NCBI GenBank assembly: GCA_947444195.1
Contig: CANEZL010000028.1
Location: 1-64,000 of the forward strand
Length of the DNA: 64,000 nt
Source: Methylobacteriaceae bacterium
GTDB lineage: Bacteria > Pseudomonadota > Alphaproteobacteria > Rhizobiales > Beijerinckiaceae
Reading direction: 5' to 3'
Within the stretch, counting starts at the first letter, position 1; every line of letters begins with the position of its first letter. A model generated the notes under the pieces. The model was not told the origin of the DNA. It worked only from the letters and a program-made list of their open reading frames with translations, and made no database searches. Both the position numbers and the translations under genes were made by a program. This document shows positions 36,057 through 47,166 of the stretch, piece by piece.

Positions 36057-37484
36057 TCACGCCGCCCGCCGCTCGCTCGGATCGACCGCGCGGTCGAGGA
36101 TGCGGCCGCGGCCGGGCTCGCCGAGGATGCGGCCCTCCTCCGCGATGACCTCGCCGCGGCCGAGCGTCATCACCGGCCAGCCGGTGACGGCGAAGCCCTC
36201 CCAGGGCGTGTAGTCCGAACCGTGGTGGAGGTTGGCCTGCCGGATGGTCTCGCGCCGGTTCGGGTCCCACAGGGTGATGTCGGCGTCGAAACCCGGCGCG
36301 ATCGAGCCCTTGCGCGGATAGAGCCCGTAGAGCCGGGCGTGGTTCGTCGCGGTCAGCGCCACGAAGCGGTTGAGCGAGATCCGCCCCTTCGAGACGCCCT
36401 CCGAGAACAGGACCGGCAGGCGCGTCTCGATGCCGGGGATGCCGTTCGGGATCCAGCGGAAGGAGGTTTTTCCGCGCGGGTTGAGCTTGCCGGCGGGGTC
36501 GTCGTAGCGGAACGGGCAATGGTCCGAGGAGACCACGTCGAAGATGCCGCGCCGGATGCCGGACCAGACCGCCTCCTGGCTCGCCGCGTCGCGGAGCGGG
36601 GGCGAGCAGACGTACTTCGCTCCCGCCATGGCGTCGGCATCGCCGATACCCTTCATGTCCTCGGCGGTGAGCGTCAGGTATTGCGGGCAGGTCTCGGCGT
36701 GGATCCTGAGGCCCCGGGCCTGGGCCCAGGCGATCTGCTCGGTGGCCTCGGCGCCCGAGACGTGGACGATGACGATGGGCAGGTCGATCAGCTCGGCATG
36801 GCTGATGGCCCGGTGGGCGGCCTCGCGCTCGACCGTCTGCGGGCGGGAGAGGGCGTGGCCGTAGGGCCGGGTCTCGCCCGCCCGCTCCAGCTTCTCGCTG
36901 AGATAGCGGATGGTGTCGTAGCCCTCCGCATGGACCATCACCCGCGCGCCCTCGCGCCGGGCCACCGCGAAGACCTCCAGGAGCTCGCGGTCGTTCAGCA
37001 CGAGGTCGTCGTAGGTCATGAAGACCTTGAACGAGGTGTAGCCGTCCGCGACCAGGGCCGGCAGTTCCTGGCCGAGCACGCTGTCGGTGGGGTCGGCCAC
37101 GATGAGATGGATCGCCGCGTCGATCAGGCAGGCGCCCTCGGCCCTGGCCCGGTAGGCGTCCACCGTCTCGCGCAGGCTCGCGCCGCGCGGCTGCAGGGCG
37201 AAGGGCATCACGCAGGTGTTGCCGCCCGCCGCCGCAGCCCGGGTCGCCGAGGCGAAGTCGTCGGCCATGACGATGCCGGGCCCCGAGGGCTGGTCGATAT
37301 GGACGTGGCTGTCGATGCCGCCGGGCAGTGCCAGGAGGCCGCTCGCGTCGATGGTCCGCGCGGCGTCCGCGATCCGCTCGGCGAGCGCCGCGATGCGCCC
37401 GTCGCGGATGCCGATATCGGCGCGCATCGTGTCGCTCGCCGTGACCACGGTGGCGCCCCGGATCGCGAGGTCGAATTCGGGCAT
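36057..37484 (-). CDS. hydA: dihydropyrimidinase
   Basis: A 475-residue zinc amidohydrolase that opens dihydropyrimidine or hydantoin rings. Metal ligands are in [12 protein letters not shown] (H-x-H), the carboxylated Lys in [25 protein letters not shown] and [11 protein letters not shown] (Asp). [19 protein letters not shown] and the C-terminal [10 protein letters not shown] are typical of D-hydantoinases/dihydropyrimidinases. AGGAG precedes the ATG. Other genes of pyrimidine reductive breakdown are not in the window. Confidence 0.93.
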   Translation of the reverse strand: MPEFDLAIRGATVVTASDTMRADIGIRDGRIAALAERIADAARTIDASGLLALPGGIDSHVHIDQPSGPGIVMADDFASATRAAAAGGNTCVMPFALQPRGASLRETVDAYRARAEGACLIDAAIHLIVADPTDSVLGQELPALVADGYTSFKVFMTYDDLVLNDRELLEVFAVARREGARVMVHAEGYDTIRYLSEKLERAGETRPYGHALSRPQTVEREAAHRAISHAELIDLPIVIVHVSGAEATEQIAWAQARGLRIHAETCPQYLTLTAEDMKGIGDADAMAGAKYVCSPPLRDAASQEAVWSGIRRGIFDVVSSDHCPFRYDDPAGKLNPRGKTSFRWIPNGIPGIETRLPVLFSEGVSKGRISLNRFVALTATNHARLYGLYPRKGSIAPGFDADITLWDPNRRETIRQANLHHGSDYTPWEGFAVTGWPVMTLGRGEVIAEEGRILGEPGRGRILDRAVDPSERRAA

Positions 37485-37768
37485 GCCGGGACTCCTGGGC
37501 GATGGCCCCGGGAGGCGGGGCCCGCCGTTCATGCAGGGTGCGGGCCATGCCGGGCAAGTACGGGGGCAAGCATGGGGCAAGTACGCGCTCCGCGCCGGGC
37601 AGGCACGCGCTCCGCCCGAACGCCGCACCCGCACGCCGTCCATCCGCGCGCGGCGCTTGTGGCCGCACCCGCTTCGGTCTAACGCTCCCGACCCCGAACA
37701 TCCGCCCCCGCCGCCCGCCGGCGACGGCGTGCAGGTTCCATCTCCAGCGTTTCGGGTCGCGGAACATC

Positions 37769-38257
37769 ATGGTCGGACACAGCCGGGCGGCCACGGCCCC
37801 CCTCAAGCTCCCAGGCGCCCGGGTCCTCGTGGTCGAGGCGCGCTTCTACGAGGATCTCGCCGACGAGCTGCTGGCGGGCGCCCGCGGTGCCATCGCGGCG
37901 GCCGGTGCCCAGGCGACGGTCGTCACGGTGCCCGGCGCCCTCGAGATCCCCGCCGCCATCGCGATCCTGTGCGACGCCGCCGAGCGGGCGGGGCGGCCCT
38001 ACGAGGCGGTGGTGGCGCTCGGCTGCGTGATCCGCGGCGAGACCGGGCACTACGACATCGTGGCCGGCGAGAGCTCGCGCGCCCTGATGGACCTCTCGGT
38101 GAAGCGCGGCCTGCCGCTCGGCAACGGCATCCTCACCGTGGAGAACGAGGCGCAGGCGCTGGCCCGCGCCCGGGTGGCCGAGATGAACAAGGGCGGCGGG
38201 GCGGCCGAGGCCGCGCTCGCCGTCCTCGCCCTGAAACTGGCGGCCGAGGGAGGCTGA
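37769..38257 (+). CDS. ribH: 6,7-dimethyl-8-ribityllumazine synthase
   Basis: A 162-residue lumazine synthase, the penultimate step of riboflavin synthesis. [33 protein letters not shown] (substrate loop), [17 protein letters not shown] (catalytic His in GETGHYD) and [17 protein letters not shown] are family motifs. It heads a ribH-nusB-thiL cluster that is common in alphaproteobacteria. nusB starts 5 bp after its stop. The 284-bp stretch upstream holds only a degenerate short tandem repeat. Confidence 0.95.
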   Translation: MVGHSRAATAPLKLPGARVLVVEARFYEDLADELLAGARGAIAAAGAQATVVTVPGALEIPAAIAILCDAAERAGRPYEAVVALGCVIRGETGHYDIVAGESSRALMDLSVKRGLPLGNGILTVENEAQALARARVAEMNKGGGAAEAALAVLALKLAAEGG

Positions 38258-38262
38258 CGCCC

Positions 38263-38730
38263 GTGAGCAAACTGGAACAGCGCAGCGGCGCACGGCTCGC
38301 CGTGGTGCAGGCCCTCTACGACATGGACATCTCCGGCAAGGGCGTCCTCGACGCGCTCGCCGAGTTCGAGGCGCACTGGATCGGCCGCGAGATCGACGGC
38401 GTCGCCCATCCCCCGGCCGAGATCGCCTTCTTCCGCGACCTCCTGCGCGGCGTCGTGGAGGAGCAGCGCGCCATCGATCCGCAGATCGACCAGGCGCTGA
38501 CGCAAGGCTGGCCCCTGCGGCGCATCGAGACGGTGCTGCGCGCGATCCTGCGGGCGGGCACCTACGAATTGATGTTCCGCACCGATGTGCCGGCGCGCGC
38601 GGCGATCTCGCAATACGTCGACGTGGCGCACAGCTTCTACACCGGCGACGAGCCGGGCCTCGTCAACGCGGTGCTCGACAAGGTCGCGCGCAAGACCCGC
38701 GCCGACGAACTCGCCGCCAAGCGCGGGTGA
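38263..38730 (+). CDS. nusB: transcription antitermination factor NusB
   Basis: A 155-residue NusB, which with NusE binds boxA RNA during rRNA transcription. It has SGARLAVVQALYDMDISGKGV, the arginine-rich N-terminal helix, then FFRDLLRGVVEEQ, LRRIETVLRAILRAGTYEL and AISQYVDVAHSFYTGDEPGLVNAVLD, the highly conserved C-terminal block. A GTG start with GGGAGG within the end of ribH. Its stop overlaps the thiL start (GTGA). Confidence 0.95.
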   Translation: MSKLEQRSGARLAVVQALYDMDISGKGVLDALAEFEAHWIGREIDGVAHPPAEIAFFRDLLRGVVEEQRAIDPQIDQALTQGWPLRRIETVLRAILRAGTYELMFRTDVPARAAISQYVDVAHSFYTGDEPGLVNAVLDKVARKTRADELAAKRG

Positions 38731-39731
38731 GCGGGCCCGAGTCCGCCCGGGCCTCCGAGGAGGCCTTGATCGCGCGCTACTTCGCGCCGCTGGCTGGGGA
38801 GGGCGCGGAGGCCTTGCGCGACGACGCCGCCCGGCTGACGCCCGCGCCCGGCCACGACCTCGTCCTCACCGCTGACGCGGTGGTGGCCGGCATCCACTAC
38901 TTCCCCGAGGATCCGGCGGGCTCCGTCGCGGTCAAGGCGCTCGGCGTCAACCTCTCCGACCTCGCCGCCAAGGGCGCCCGCCCGCGCGGCTTCCTCCTCA
39001 CCCTCGCCCTGCCGCCGGACTGGACGGAGGGCTGGCTCGCCGCTTTCGCCGCGGGCCTCGGGCAGGCCGCCGTGCGCCACGCCTTCCCGCTGCTCGGCGG
39101 CGACACCGTGCGCTCGGGCGGCGCCACGCTCATCAGCGTCACCGCGATCGGCGAGGTGCCCGCGGGCGCCATGGTCCGGCGCACCAGCGCGTCCGCGGGC
39201 GACCGGATCTGCGTGAGCGGCACCATCGGCGACGCGGCGCTCGGCCTGCGCCTGCGCCTCGACCCCGGCGCGGCCTGGATCCGTCGCCTCGATGCGGGGG
39301 CGCGCGCCCATCTCGCCGACCGCTACCTCCATCCGCGCCCGCGCCTCGCCCTCGCCCCGCTGCTGCGCCGGTTCGCCAGCGCCGCGATGGACGTCTCGGA
39401 CGGGCTCGTGGGCGATCTCGGCAAGATGCTCGCGGGCACGGGCCTCACAGCGCGGGTCGCGTGCGCCGCGGTGCCGCTCTCGCCGGCCGCCGCGCGGGCC
39501 GCCGCCGCCGATCCGGCCGCCTTCGAGGCCGCGCTCACCGGCGGGGACGATTACGAGATCCTCTGCACGGTGCCGCCGGCCGCCCTCGATGCCTTCGCCG
39601 AGGCGGCGGCGGAGGCCGGCGTGCCGGTGCGGCCCATCGGCACCGTGGTCGCGGGGGCGGGCGCGCCCGTCTTCCTGGGAGCGGACGGCCGCCCCCTCGG
39701 CTTCGCCCGCGGGGCCTTCAGCCACTTTTAG
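38727..39731 (+). CDS. thiL: thiamine-monophosphate kinase
   Basis: A 334-residue ThiL, which makes thiamine diphosphate from the monophosphate. Motifs are ALRDDAARL and [16 protein letters not shown] (metal-binding Asps), [40 protein letters not shown] and [17 protein letters not shown] start overlaps the nusB stop, so translation is coupled. hppA follows after 233 bp, which probably holds its own promoter. Confidence 0.94.
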   Translation: MSGPESARASEEALIARYFAPLAGEGAEALRDDAARLTPAPGHDLVLTADAVVAGIHYFPEDPAGSVAVKALGVNLSDLAAKGARPRGFLLTLALPPDWTEGWLAAFAAGLGQAAVRHAFPLLGGDTVRSGGATLISVTAIGEVPAGAMVRRTSASAGDRICVSGTIGDAALGLRLRLDPGAAWIRRLDAGARAHLADRYLHPRPRLALAPLLRRFASAAMDVSDGLVGDLGKMLAGTGLTARVACAAVPLSPAAARAAAADPAAFEAALTGGDDYEILCTVPPAALDAFAEAAAEAGVPVRPIGTVVAGAGAPVFLGADGRPLGFARGAFSHF

Positions 39732-39964
39732 AAGACGGCAAACCGCAAGACGGGGGCGGGGGCTCGACAGTCTTCGCTGCGGTGCAGCAAAAAGAGCTGT
39801 TGCCCTCACAAAGTCCTGTTTGCTCTCGGCCGCGAAGTTTGGCAATCAAGGTTGGCAGTTCTGGGAGGAAATGCCCCCGTTCCGAGCACCGCGTCCCCCG
39901 ACCCGCCCGGGTCGCGCTCGGCAAGCACGAAGCCAAAGCCAGGCCCACCAACAAGGACGGACGA

Positions 39965-42097
<2,133 letters not shown>

Positions 42098-42107
42098 ACG
42101 ATCCCGC

Positions 42108-42133
42108 GGCTGCCGCCGGCCTCGGTGGCAGCC
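42108..42133 (+). terminator. possible terminator after hppA
   Basis: GGCTGCCGCC at 42108-42117 pairs with GGTGGCAGCC at 42124-42133 (10 bp, one G:U). It lies 10 bp after the hppA stop, with no T-run. From here to the tRNA (about 300 bases) I see nothing else. Confidence 0.45.
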
Positions 42134-42435
42134 AAGCCGGCCTCGGGCTCACCCCCTCGGTTTCATGCAAGCCGGAGAACGAGGGGTGAGGCCGGTAGTA
42201 TCCGCACCGTCTATCGGCCTGCCGCGATGGTGCAGGCCCGAGGCGATGCTGTGGAATGTAGCGGGAGGGCGCGCGTTCGAGCGATCAATCTCGGTCGTCA
42301 TCGCTTCGGATCGACGGGGCCCGGTCGCGGCTGTGGCGATGCCTTCCACCCGTTCCCCCAAGGCATGAGACTTCCAGGCGATTCCCATAGGGAAAGCGCC
42401 GAAATCCGCTGCGATCTTAGGGGTCAGGGAAGGAG

Positions 42436-42511
42436 TGGTGCCCAGGGACGGAATCGAACCGCCGACACTGCGATTTTCAGTCGCATGCTCTACCAACTGA
42501 GCTACCTGGGC
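42436..42511 (-). tRNA. tRNA-Phe (GAA)
   Basis: Read on the minus strand, a 76-nt cloverleaf: acceptor GCCCAGG paired with CCTGGGC plus ACCA, D arm AGCTCAGTTGGTAGAGC, anticodon loop CTGAAAA (GAA), T arm GGTTCGAATCC. CCA is encoded. It lies 82 bp after yacG on the same strand, a maf-yacG-tRNA-Phe order seen in other Rhizobiales. Confidence 0.97.
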
Positions 42512-42593
42512 GACATCCGGGCCGCGCGGCGGCCTCGGATGGCGGCGGTATAGAGATGGAAAATCGTGCTGTCCAGCCTCCGCGACGCTCCCG

Positions 42594-42803
42594 TCACGAT
42601 TTCCTGTCCGGCTCAGGATCGCGGGGCGGAGCGCCGTCCCCGTCCTCGTCCGCGGCGGGGATCACGTAGCGGTCGCTGAGCCAGCGCCCGAGGTCGATAT
42701 CGGCGCAGCGCTCGGAGCAGAAGGGTGCGAGGGCGGGGGCGGCGGGCTTGCCGCAGATCGGGCAGGGGGGCGCCGCCCCGCGCGGCGTGCGGGCCGCGCT
42801 CAC
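42594..42803 (-). CDS. yacG: DNA gyrase inhibitor YacG
   Basis: A 69-residue zinc protein. CPICGKP and [19 protein letters not shown] are the YacG zinc-binding pair of cysteine motifs and the conserved following helix. YacG binds GyrB and inhibits gyrase. A GTG start at 42803 overlaps the maf stop by 4 bp (GTGA). The C-terminal tail is acidic (DEDGDG) and disordered. It is co-transcribed with maf. Confidence 0.92.
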   Translation of the reverse strand: MSAARTPRGAAPPCPICGKPAAPALAPFCSERCADIDLGRWLSDRYVIPAADEDGDGAPPRDPEPDRKS

Positions 42804-43474
42804 GCCGCGGCCCCCCAGCGGGCGCGGACGGGGAAGCCCTCGCCGTCCAGGAGGCTCATGGTCTCGTAGAGCGGCAGGCCGACCACGGCGCTGTGCGAGC
42901 CGACGAGCTTGACCACGAAGGCCTCGGCGAGGCCCTGGATGGCGTAGCCGCCGGCCTTGCCGCGCCACTCGCCGGAGGCGAGGTAGCCGGCGATCTCGCG
43001 GCCGGACAGGCGCTTGAACCGGACCCGGCTCTCCACCAGCCGCTCGCGGCGGGCGCCGCGCGGGGTGAGCAGGCTGACGGCGGTGTAGACCCGGTGCTGA
43101 CGCCCGGAGAGGAGGCGCAGGCAATCGGCCGCCTCGTCGGGGATCTCCGCCTTGGGCAGGACGCGCCGCCCCACCGCCACAACGGTGTCGGCGGCGAGCA
43201 GGAAGGCGCCCGCGCCGTCCGTCCGGCGCCGGTGGGCCGCCTCCGCCGCGGCGAGCTTCTCGCGGGCGAGGCGCCGGGCCAGCTCCCGGGGCGCCTCGGA
43301 CTTGCGGGGCGTCTCGTCGATGTCGGCGGGCAGCAGCGCCGCCGGCTCGATGCCGATCTGCTGGAGGAGGGCGAGGCGGCGCGGCGAGGCCGAGGCCAGG
43401 ATCAGGCGCGCCTCCGGCACGGGATCGGTCGCAGCCGCGGTCGCCGGTTCTGCGGTGCTGGTCTGTGCGGTCAT
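42800..43474 (-). CDS. maf: Maf-like nucleoside triphosphate pyrophosphatase
   Basis: A 224-residue Maf/Ham1-like house-cleaning enzyme. [18 protein letters not shown] is the signature opening. [38 protein letters not shown] and [33 protein letters not shown] (in its usual parts) follow. It hydrolyses dTTP/UTP or modified nucleotides to monophosphates. About 20 residues before LILAS are an Ala/Thr-rich extension. It overlaps yacG. infA, the usual upstream neighbour, is not seen here; a repeat lies upstream instead. Confidence 0.94.
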   Translation of the reverse strand: MTAQTSTAEPATAAATDPVPEARLILASASPRRLALLQQIGIEPAALLPADIDETPRKSEAPRELARRLAREKLAAAEAAHRRRTDGAGAFLLAADTVVAVGRRVLPKAEIPDEAADCLRLLSGRQHRVYTAVSLLTPRGARRERLVESRVRFKRLSGREIAGYLASGEWRGKAGGYAIQGLAEAFVVKLVGSHSAVVGLPLYETMSLLDGEGFPVRARWGAAA

Positions 43475-43516
43475 GCTATCCCGATGCGCCCGCTCCGCGA
43501 GCCGGGCCCCTGGTTT

Positions 43517-43623
43517 CTAGAGCGTGCTGCTTTCTCACGGAACCGGCAGCACGCTCTATCTCTCCGTGGTCGCACGATGATGTCGGAAAACCGGATTCCA
43601 CTTTTCCGCATCGTGCTCTAGAG
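43517..43623. repeat. family A repeat, module 3 plus module 4
   Basis: AGAGCGTGCTGC / GCAGCACGCTCT is a perfect 12-bp inverted repeat around a 14-nt loop (module 3). It is followed by GTGGTCGCACGATGATGTCG, CGGAAAACCGG and TTTTCCGCATCGTGCTCTAG (module 4). Module 4 is nearly identical at 44573-44649. Confidence 0.88.
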
Positions 43624-43839
43624 CCGCGCCCGATCGCGGCGCAACCGGGTTGCGGCTCCAAGTCCTTGTCATGACGCGGGCTCTGGCGCCGGATCGGCAT
43701 CCGCCCCGGCGCCTCGGTCCGCCGCGCCGGAACGGTTGCGGGACCGTGGGCGTGTTATCGGAAGCGGGGCCCGATGGGAACAACGGCGGCGCGAAGGCCC
43801 TGGCGCCGCGGTCCGGCGATCGCTACATGTGTGGGGCGG

Positions 43840-43980
43840 GGCTGCAGAGTTCGTCAGGAGCACTTTCCCCGGGGCCTTATCGACTCCCTCGGGAGCTGTT
43901 CCTGGCCTCGTCCGTGGACTTGGCCAACACGGCGCCCACCTACGCTGTAGGTTTCCCGGGATCGATCCTCCAACGGCTCA
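43840..43980 (+). ncRNA. ssrS: 6S RNA (approximate ends)
   Basis: Directly upstream of the 5-formyltetrahydrofolate cyclo-ligase gene, where 6S RNA lies in most proteobacteria. The 3' part GGCGCCCACCTACGCTGTAG, then GGTTTCCCGGGATCGATCC, resembles alphaproteobacterial 6S RNAs as I remember them. A GAGTTCGTCAGGAGC segment at the 5' side can pair imperfectly with GATCCTCCAACGGCTC at the 3' side, giving the long rod. 6S RNA binds sigma-70 RNA polymerase in stationary phase. The exact ends are estimates. Confidence 0.65.
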
Positions 43981-43981
43981 C

Positions 43982-44575
43982 GTGGCTCCGCACCCCGCTC
44001 CCTCCTCTCCGAAGGCCGCGCTCCGCCAGGCCGCGCTCGCGCGGCGCGGCGCGCTCGCCCCCGAGGCCCGCGCCGCCGCGGCGCAGGCCGTGGCCGCCAC
44101 GGTGCTCGCCATGCCGGCCCTGCGCGCGGCCCGCCTCGTCGGCGCCTTCTGGCCGATCCGCAGCGAGATCGATCCGCGTCCCATCGTCGAGGGCCTGTTC
44201 GCCCGCGGCCAGCGCGTGGTGCTGCCCCAGGTCACGCCGGAGGGCCTCGTGTTCCGCGAGTGGCGGGCGGGGGAGGCGCTGGTGGCCGGCCAGTTCGGGC
44301 TGAGCGAGCCCAGCGCCGATCTGCCGCCCCTCGATCCCGACGCGCTGATCGTCCCGCTCTCGGCCTTCGACCGGAACGGCCAGCGCATCGGCTACGGCCG
44401 CGGCTACTACGACGGCGCGATCGCGCGGCTGTCGCGTTGGCACCCCGTGCTGACGGTGGGCATCGCCTTCGCCTGCCAGGAGGTGGCGCAGGTGCCGGCC
44501 GAGCCGCACGACCGGCCCCTCGACCACGTGGTCACGGAGGCGGGCGCGGTTCCGCTCGCGCGGGAACGGGCCTAG
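43982..44575 (+). CDS. fthC: 5-formyltetrahydrofolate cyclo-ligase
   Basis: A 197-residue enzyme that converts 5-formyl-THF to 5,10-methenyl-THF with ATP. KAALRQAALARRGALAPEAR is the N-terminal basic region. VGAFWPIRSEIDPRPI, RVVLPQVTPEGLVFREW, DALIVPLSAFDRNGQRIGYG and GRGYYD complete the family pattern. A GTG start at 43982 is used because the frame upstream is the 6S RNA. The 6S-fthC-ymdB order is common in Rhizobiales. One-carbon relevance fits a methylotroph. Confidence 0.93.
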   Translation: MAPHPAPSSPKAALRQAALARRGALAPEARAAAAQAVAATVLAMPALRAARLVGAFWPIRSEIDPRPIVEGLFARGQRVVLPQVTPEGLVFREWRAGEALVAGQFGLSEPSADLPPLDPDALIVPLSAFDRNGQRIGYGRGYYDGAIARLSRWHPVLTVGIAFACQEVAQVPAEPHDRPLDHVVTEAGAVPLARERA

Positions 44576-44649
44576 AGCATGCTCTATCTCTTTGTGGTCG
44601 CACGATGATTTCGGAAAACCGGATTCCACTTTTCCGCATCGTGCTCTAA
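44573..44649. repeat. family A repeat, module 4
   Basis: A short AGAGCATGCTCT palindrome, then GTGGTCGCACGATGATTTCG, CGGAAAACCGG and TTTTCCGCATCGTGCTCTA. It overlaps the fthC stop codon (CCTAGAGCAT) and fills the gap to ymdB. Confidence 0.88.
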
Positions 44650-44700
44650 GACGGGCTTTGCCCCGGGCGAACCGCGCCCTCTCGTGCAACCGGTTGCAGC

Positions 44701-45519
44701 ATGCGTGTTCTCTTCCTCGGCGACGTGGTCGGGCGTCCCGGCCGTCAGGTGGTCGGCGAGAGGCTGCCGCGCCTGCGCGAGCGCTGGCGGCTCGACTGCG
44801 TGGTGGTGAACGGGGAGAACGCGGCCCACGGCTTCGGCATCACCGAGGCGATCTGCGACGAGCTCCTGCAGGCGGGCGCCGACGCGGTGACGCTCGGCAA
44901 CCACAGCTTCGACCAGCGCGAGGCCCTCGTCTTCATCGAGCGCCAGCCCCGCCTCGTGCGGCCGGCGAACTACCCGCCGGGCACGCCGGGGCGCGGCGCC
45001 TGCATCGTGGAGACGCAAGGGGGCGCCCGCATCCTCGTGGTCAACGCGCTCGGCCGCGTGTTCATGGACGCCCTGGACGATCCCTTCACCGCCGTCGACC
45101 GCCAGATCACCGCCTGTCCCCTCGGCGCGGCGGCCGATGCGGTCATCGTGGACATGCATGCGGAGGCCACGAGCGAGAAGCAGGCCATGGCCCATTTCCT
45201 CGACGGACGGGCGAGCCTCGTCGTCGGCACGCACACCCACTCGCCCACCGCCGACCACCGCATCCTGCAGGGCGGCACCGCCTATCTCTCCGATGCCGGG
45301 ATGTGCGGCGACTACGATTCCGTGCTCGGCATGCAGAAAGAGGAGCCGGTGCGCCGCTTCCTCCAGAAGACGCCGGGCTCGCGCTGGGAGGTGGCGACCG
45401 GGGAGGGCACCCTGTGCGGCCTCGCCGTGGAGATCGGCGCGGACGGGCTCGCCACGGGGGTCTGGCCCGTGCGCTTCGGTCCCCACCTTGAGGAGACCTG
45501 GCCGCGCCACTGGGATTAG
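44701..45519 (+). CDS. ymdB: YmdB family metallophosphoesterase
   Basis: A 272-residue TIGR00282-type phosphodiesterase. Metal ligands are in FLGDVVGRPGRQ, VVVNGENAAHGFGIT, VTLGNHSFDQ, VIVDMHAEATSEK and VVGTHTHSPTADHRI. YLSDAGMCGDYDSVLGM is diagnostic. In Bacillus the homologue hydrolyses cyclic nucleotides and controls development; the role in alphaproteobacteria is unknown. It follows fthC with a repeat between. Confidence 0.93.
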   Translation: MRVLFLGDVVGRPGRQVVGERLPRLRERWRLDCVVVNGENAAHGFGITEAICDELLQAGADAVTLGNHSFDQREALVFIERQPRLVRPANYPPGTPGRGACIVETQGGARILVVNALGRVFMDALDDPFTAVDRQITACPLGAAADAVIVDMHAEATSEKQAMAHFLDGRASLVVGTHTHSPTADHRILQGGTAYLSDAGMCGDYDSVLGMQKEEPVRRFLQKTPGSRWEVATGEGTLCGLAVEIGADGLATGVWPVRFGPHLEETWPRHWD

Positions 45520-45580
45520 AGCGCTCTCCGCCGGAGTGGACGCCGGTTCGGCGCAAGGGAGCGCGCAAACGCCATAACTT

Positions 45581-45744
45581 GGAGCATCGTTCTGGAGATC
45601 AGATCCGGGACGATGCTCTATCACTTTGTAGTCGCACGATGCGGAAAACCGGACTCCCCTTTTCCGCATCGTGCTCCAGGCTCTCGATCTTGCATCGTCT
45701 TTTTTCCGAAAGCCGACAACCACCTTTCGGGACGATGCTCCAGA
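45581..45744. repeat. family A composite repeat (modules 1, 4 and 2)
   Basis: In order: GAGCATCGTTCTGG with its partner CCGGGACGATGCTC (module 1); GTAGTCGCACGATGCGGAAA through TTTTCCGCATCGTGCTCC (module 4); and GCATCGTCTTTTTTCCGAAA through CCACCTTTCGGGACGATGCT (module 2). Three modules head to tail show a mosaic make-up. Confidence 0.88.
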
Positions 45745-45787
45745 GCCGTGGACGATTGCAGCGCGATCGGGAGCGGCTCCGGAGCCT

Positions 45788-45882
45788 GCCGCGTTCTCAC
45801 GGAAGCATCCGACCGCTCTATCCTCTTGTGGCCGCACGATGATCTCGAAGAACCGGTTTCCATTTCTTCGCATCGTGCTCTA
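45788..45882. repeat. family A repeat, divergent modules 3 and 4
   Basis: CCGCGTTCTCACGGAAGC, then GTGGCCGCACGATGATCTCG, AGAACCGG and TTCTTCGCATCGTGCTCTAG. More diverged than its neighbours. The rest of the 45520-45975 gap holds no gene. Confidence 0.78.
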
Positions 45883-45975
45883 GGGCGCTCTCCGCGGGGC
45901 CGGCGGTGGCTTTCATTAAGCTACAGCCGCTATGCATGTTCTCCCGATTCCTTGCCGCAGCGGCGCGTCCCCCTC

Positions 45976-46995
45976 ATGAAGGCCCTTCTCGTCGACGACA
46001 GCCCGTCGAGCCTTCTCGGCCTCCAGCGATTGGTCGAGGCGGAGAGCGGCGTGGTGTGCAGCGCGCACACCGACCCCCTGGTCGCGCTACAGGCGGCGCA
46101 GGCGGAGCGGTTCGACATCGCGCTCGTCGACTACGAGATGCCCCATCTCGACGGGATCGAACTGACGCGGCGCCTGCGCGCCCTGCCCGATTACCGGCGG
46201 GTGCCGATCGTGATGATCACCACGAGCGCGAGCGATCAGGTGCGCCTGAGCGCCCTGCAGGCCGGCGCCACCGATTTCCTGCCCAAGCCGGCCAACGCCA
46301 TCGAGGTCCGGGTCCGGCTGCGCAACATGATCGAGCTCTCGGGCGCGTTCTGCACGATGAGCGACCAGGTCGCGTGGCTGGCCGATCAGGTCGAGGCGGC
46401 GACCCGGGCCATCCTCGAGCGCGAGGAGGAGATGATCCTGCGCCTCGCGCGCGCCGTGGAGTACCGCGACAACGACACCGGCGGCCACACGGTGCGGGTG
46501 GCCCGCTACAGCCGGATCCTGGCCGAGCAGCTCGGCCTCTCGCCCCTGTCCTGCCGCTCGATCTACCTCGCCGCGCCCCTGCACGACGTCGGCAAGGTCG
46601 CCGTGCCGGACGCGATCCTGCTGAAGCCGGGCCGGCTGGATCCGGACGAGTTCGAGGTCATCAAGGGCCATGCCGCGATCGGCGAGGAGATCCTCGGCGG
46701 CAGCCGCTGCGACCTGATCCAGCTCGCGGCCGAGATCGCGGGCAGCCATCACGAGCGCTGGGACGGCACCGGCTATCCCCGCGGGCTCAAGGGGGCGCTG
46801 ATCCCGCTCTCGGCCCGGATCGTGGCCATCGCCGACGTGTTCGACGCCCTCACCTCGACGCGCCCCTACAAGGCGGCCCTCTCCACCGAAGAGGCCTTCG
46901 CCTATATCGGCGCCCAGCGGGGTACGCAGTTCGATCCCGCCTGCGTCGACGCCTTCCTGGCCGCCGCCCCGCGGATCCTGGCCGCGGGGCGCTAG
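45976..46995 (+). CDS. RpfG-like response regulator with HD-GYP domain
   Basis: A 339-residue two-domain protein. The receiver (1-120) has LLVDDSPSS and phospho-acceptor Asp52 in ALVDYEMPHLDG. A helical linker leads to the HD-GYP domain: HTVRVARYS, APLHDVGKVAVPDAILLKPG, FEVIKGHAAIGEEIL, SHHERWDGTGYPRGLKG (GYP motif) and IADVFDALTSTRPYK. HD-GYP domains degrade c-di-GMP. All metal-binding residues appear present, so it should be active. No partner kinase is adjacent. Confidence 0.95.
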   Translation: MKALLVDDSPSSLLGLQRLVEAESGVVCSAHTDPLVALQAAQAERFDIALVDYEMPHLDGIELTRRLRALPDYRRVPIVMITTSASDQVRLSALQAGATDFLPKPANAIEVRVRLRNMIELSGAFCTMSDQVAWLADQVEAATRAILEREEEMILRLARAVEYRDNDTGGHTVRVARYSRILAEQLGLSPLSCRSIYLAAPLHDVGKVAVPDAILLKPGRLDPDEFEVIKGHAAIGEEILGGSRCDLIQLAAEIAGSHHERWDGTGYPRGLKGALIPLSARIVAIADVFDALTSTRPYKAALSTEEAFAYIGAQRGTQFDPACVDAFLAAAPRILAAGR

Positions 46996-47006
46996 GTCCT
47001 TAATCT

Positions 47007-47160
47007 GACATCGTCTTTTTCCGAAAGCCGGCAACCACCTTTCGGGACGATGCGCTAGAGCGCGCCGCGTTTTCACGGAAACAGCGGCACACTCGATCCC
47101 CTTGTGGCCGCACGATGGATCCCGGAAAACCGGTTTCCACTCTCTCACATCGTGCTCCAG
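47007..47160. repeat. family A composite repeat (modules 2, 3 and 4)
   Basis: CATCGTCTTTTTCCGAAAGC and CACCTTTCGGGACGATGCGC (module 2), CGCCGCGTTTTCACGGAAAC (module 3), and GTGGCCGCACGATGGATCC through CACATCGTGCTCCAG (module 4). It fills the gap between the convergent rpfG-like and hydrolase genes. Confidence 0.88.
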
Positions 47161-47166
47161 CGGGGC

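Noticed and set aside
42125..42553. 142-residue plus-strand frame with GRNRTADTAIFSRMLYQLSY
   Set aside because: This string is the antisense translation of tRNA-Phe, a common false annotation.
43475..47160. CRISPR-like array
   Set aside because: The repeats are palindromic modules of unequal length and order, without regular spacers, and no cas genes are present.
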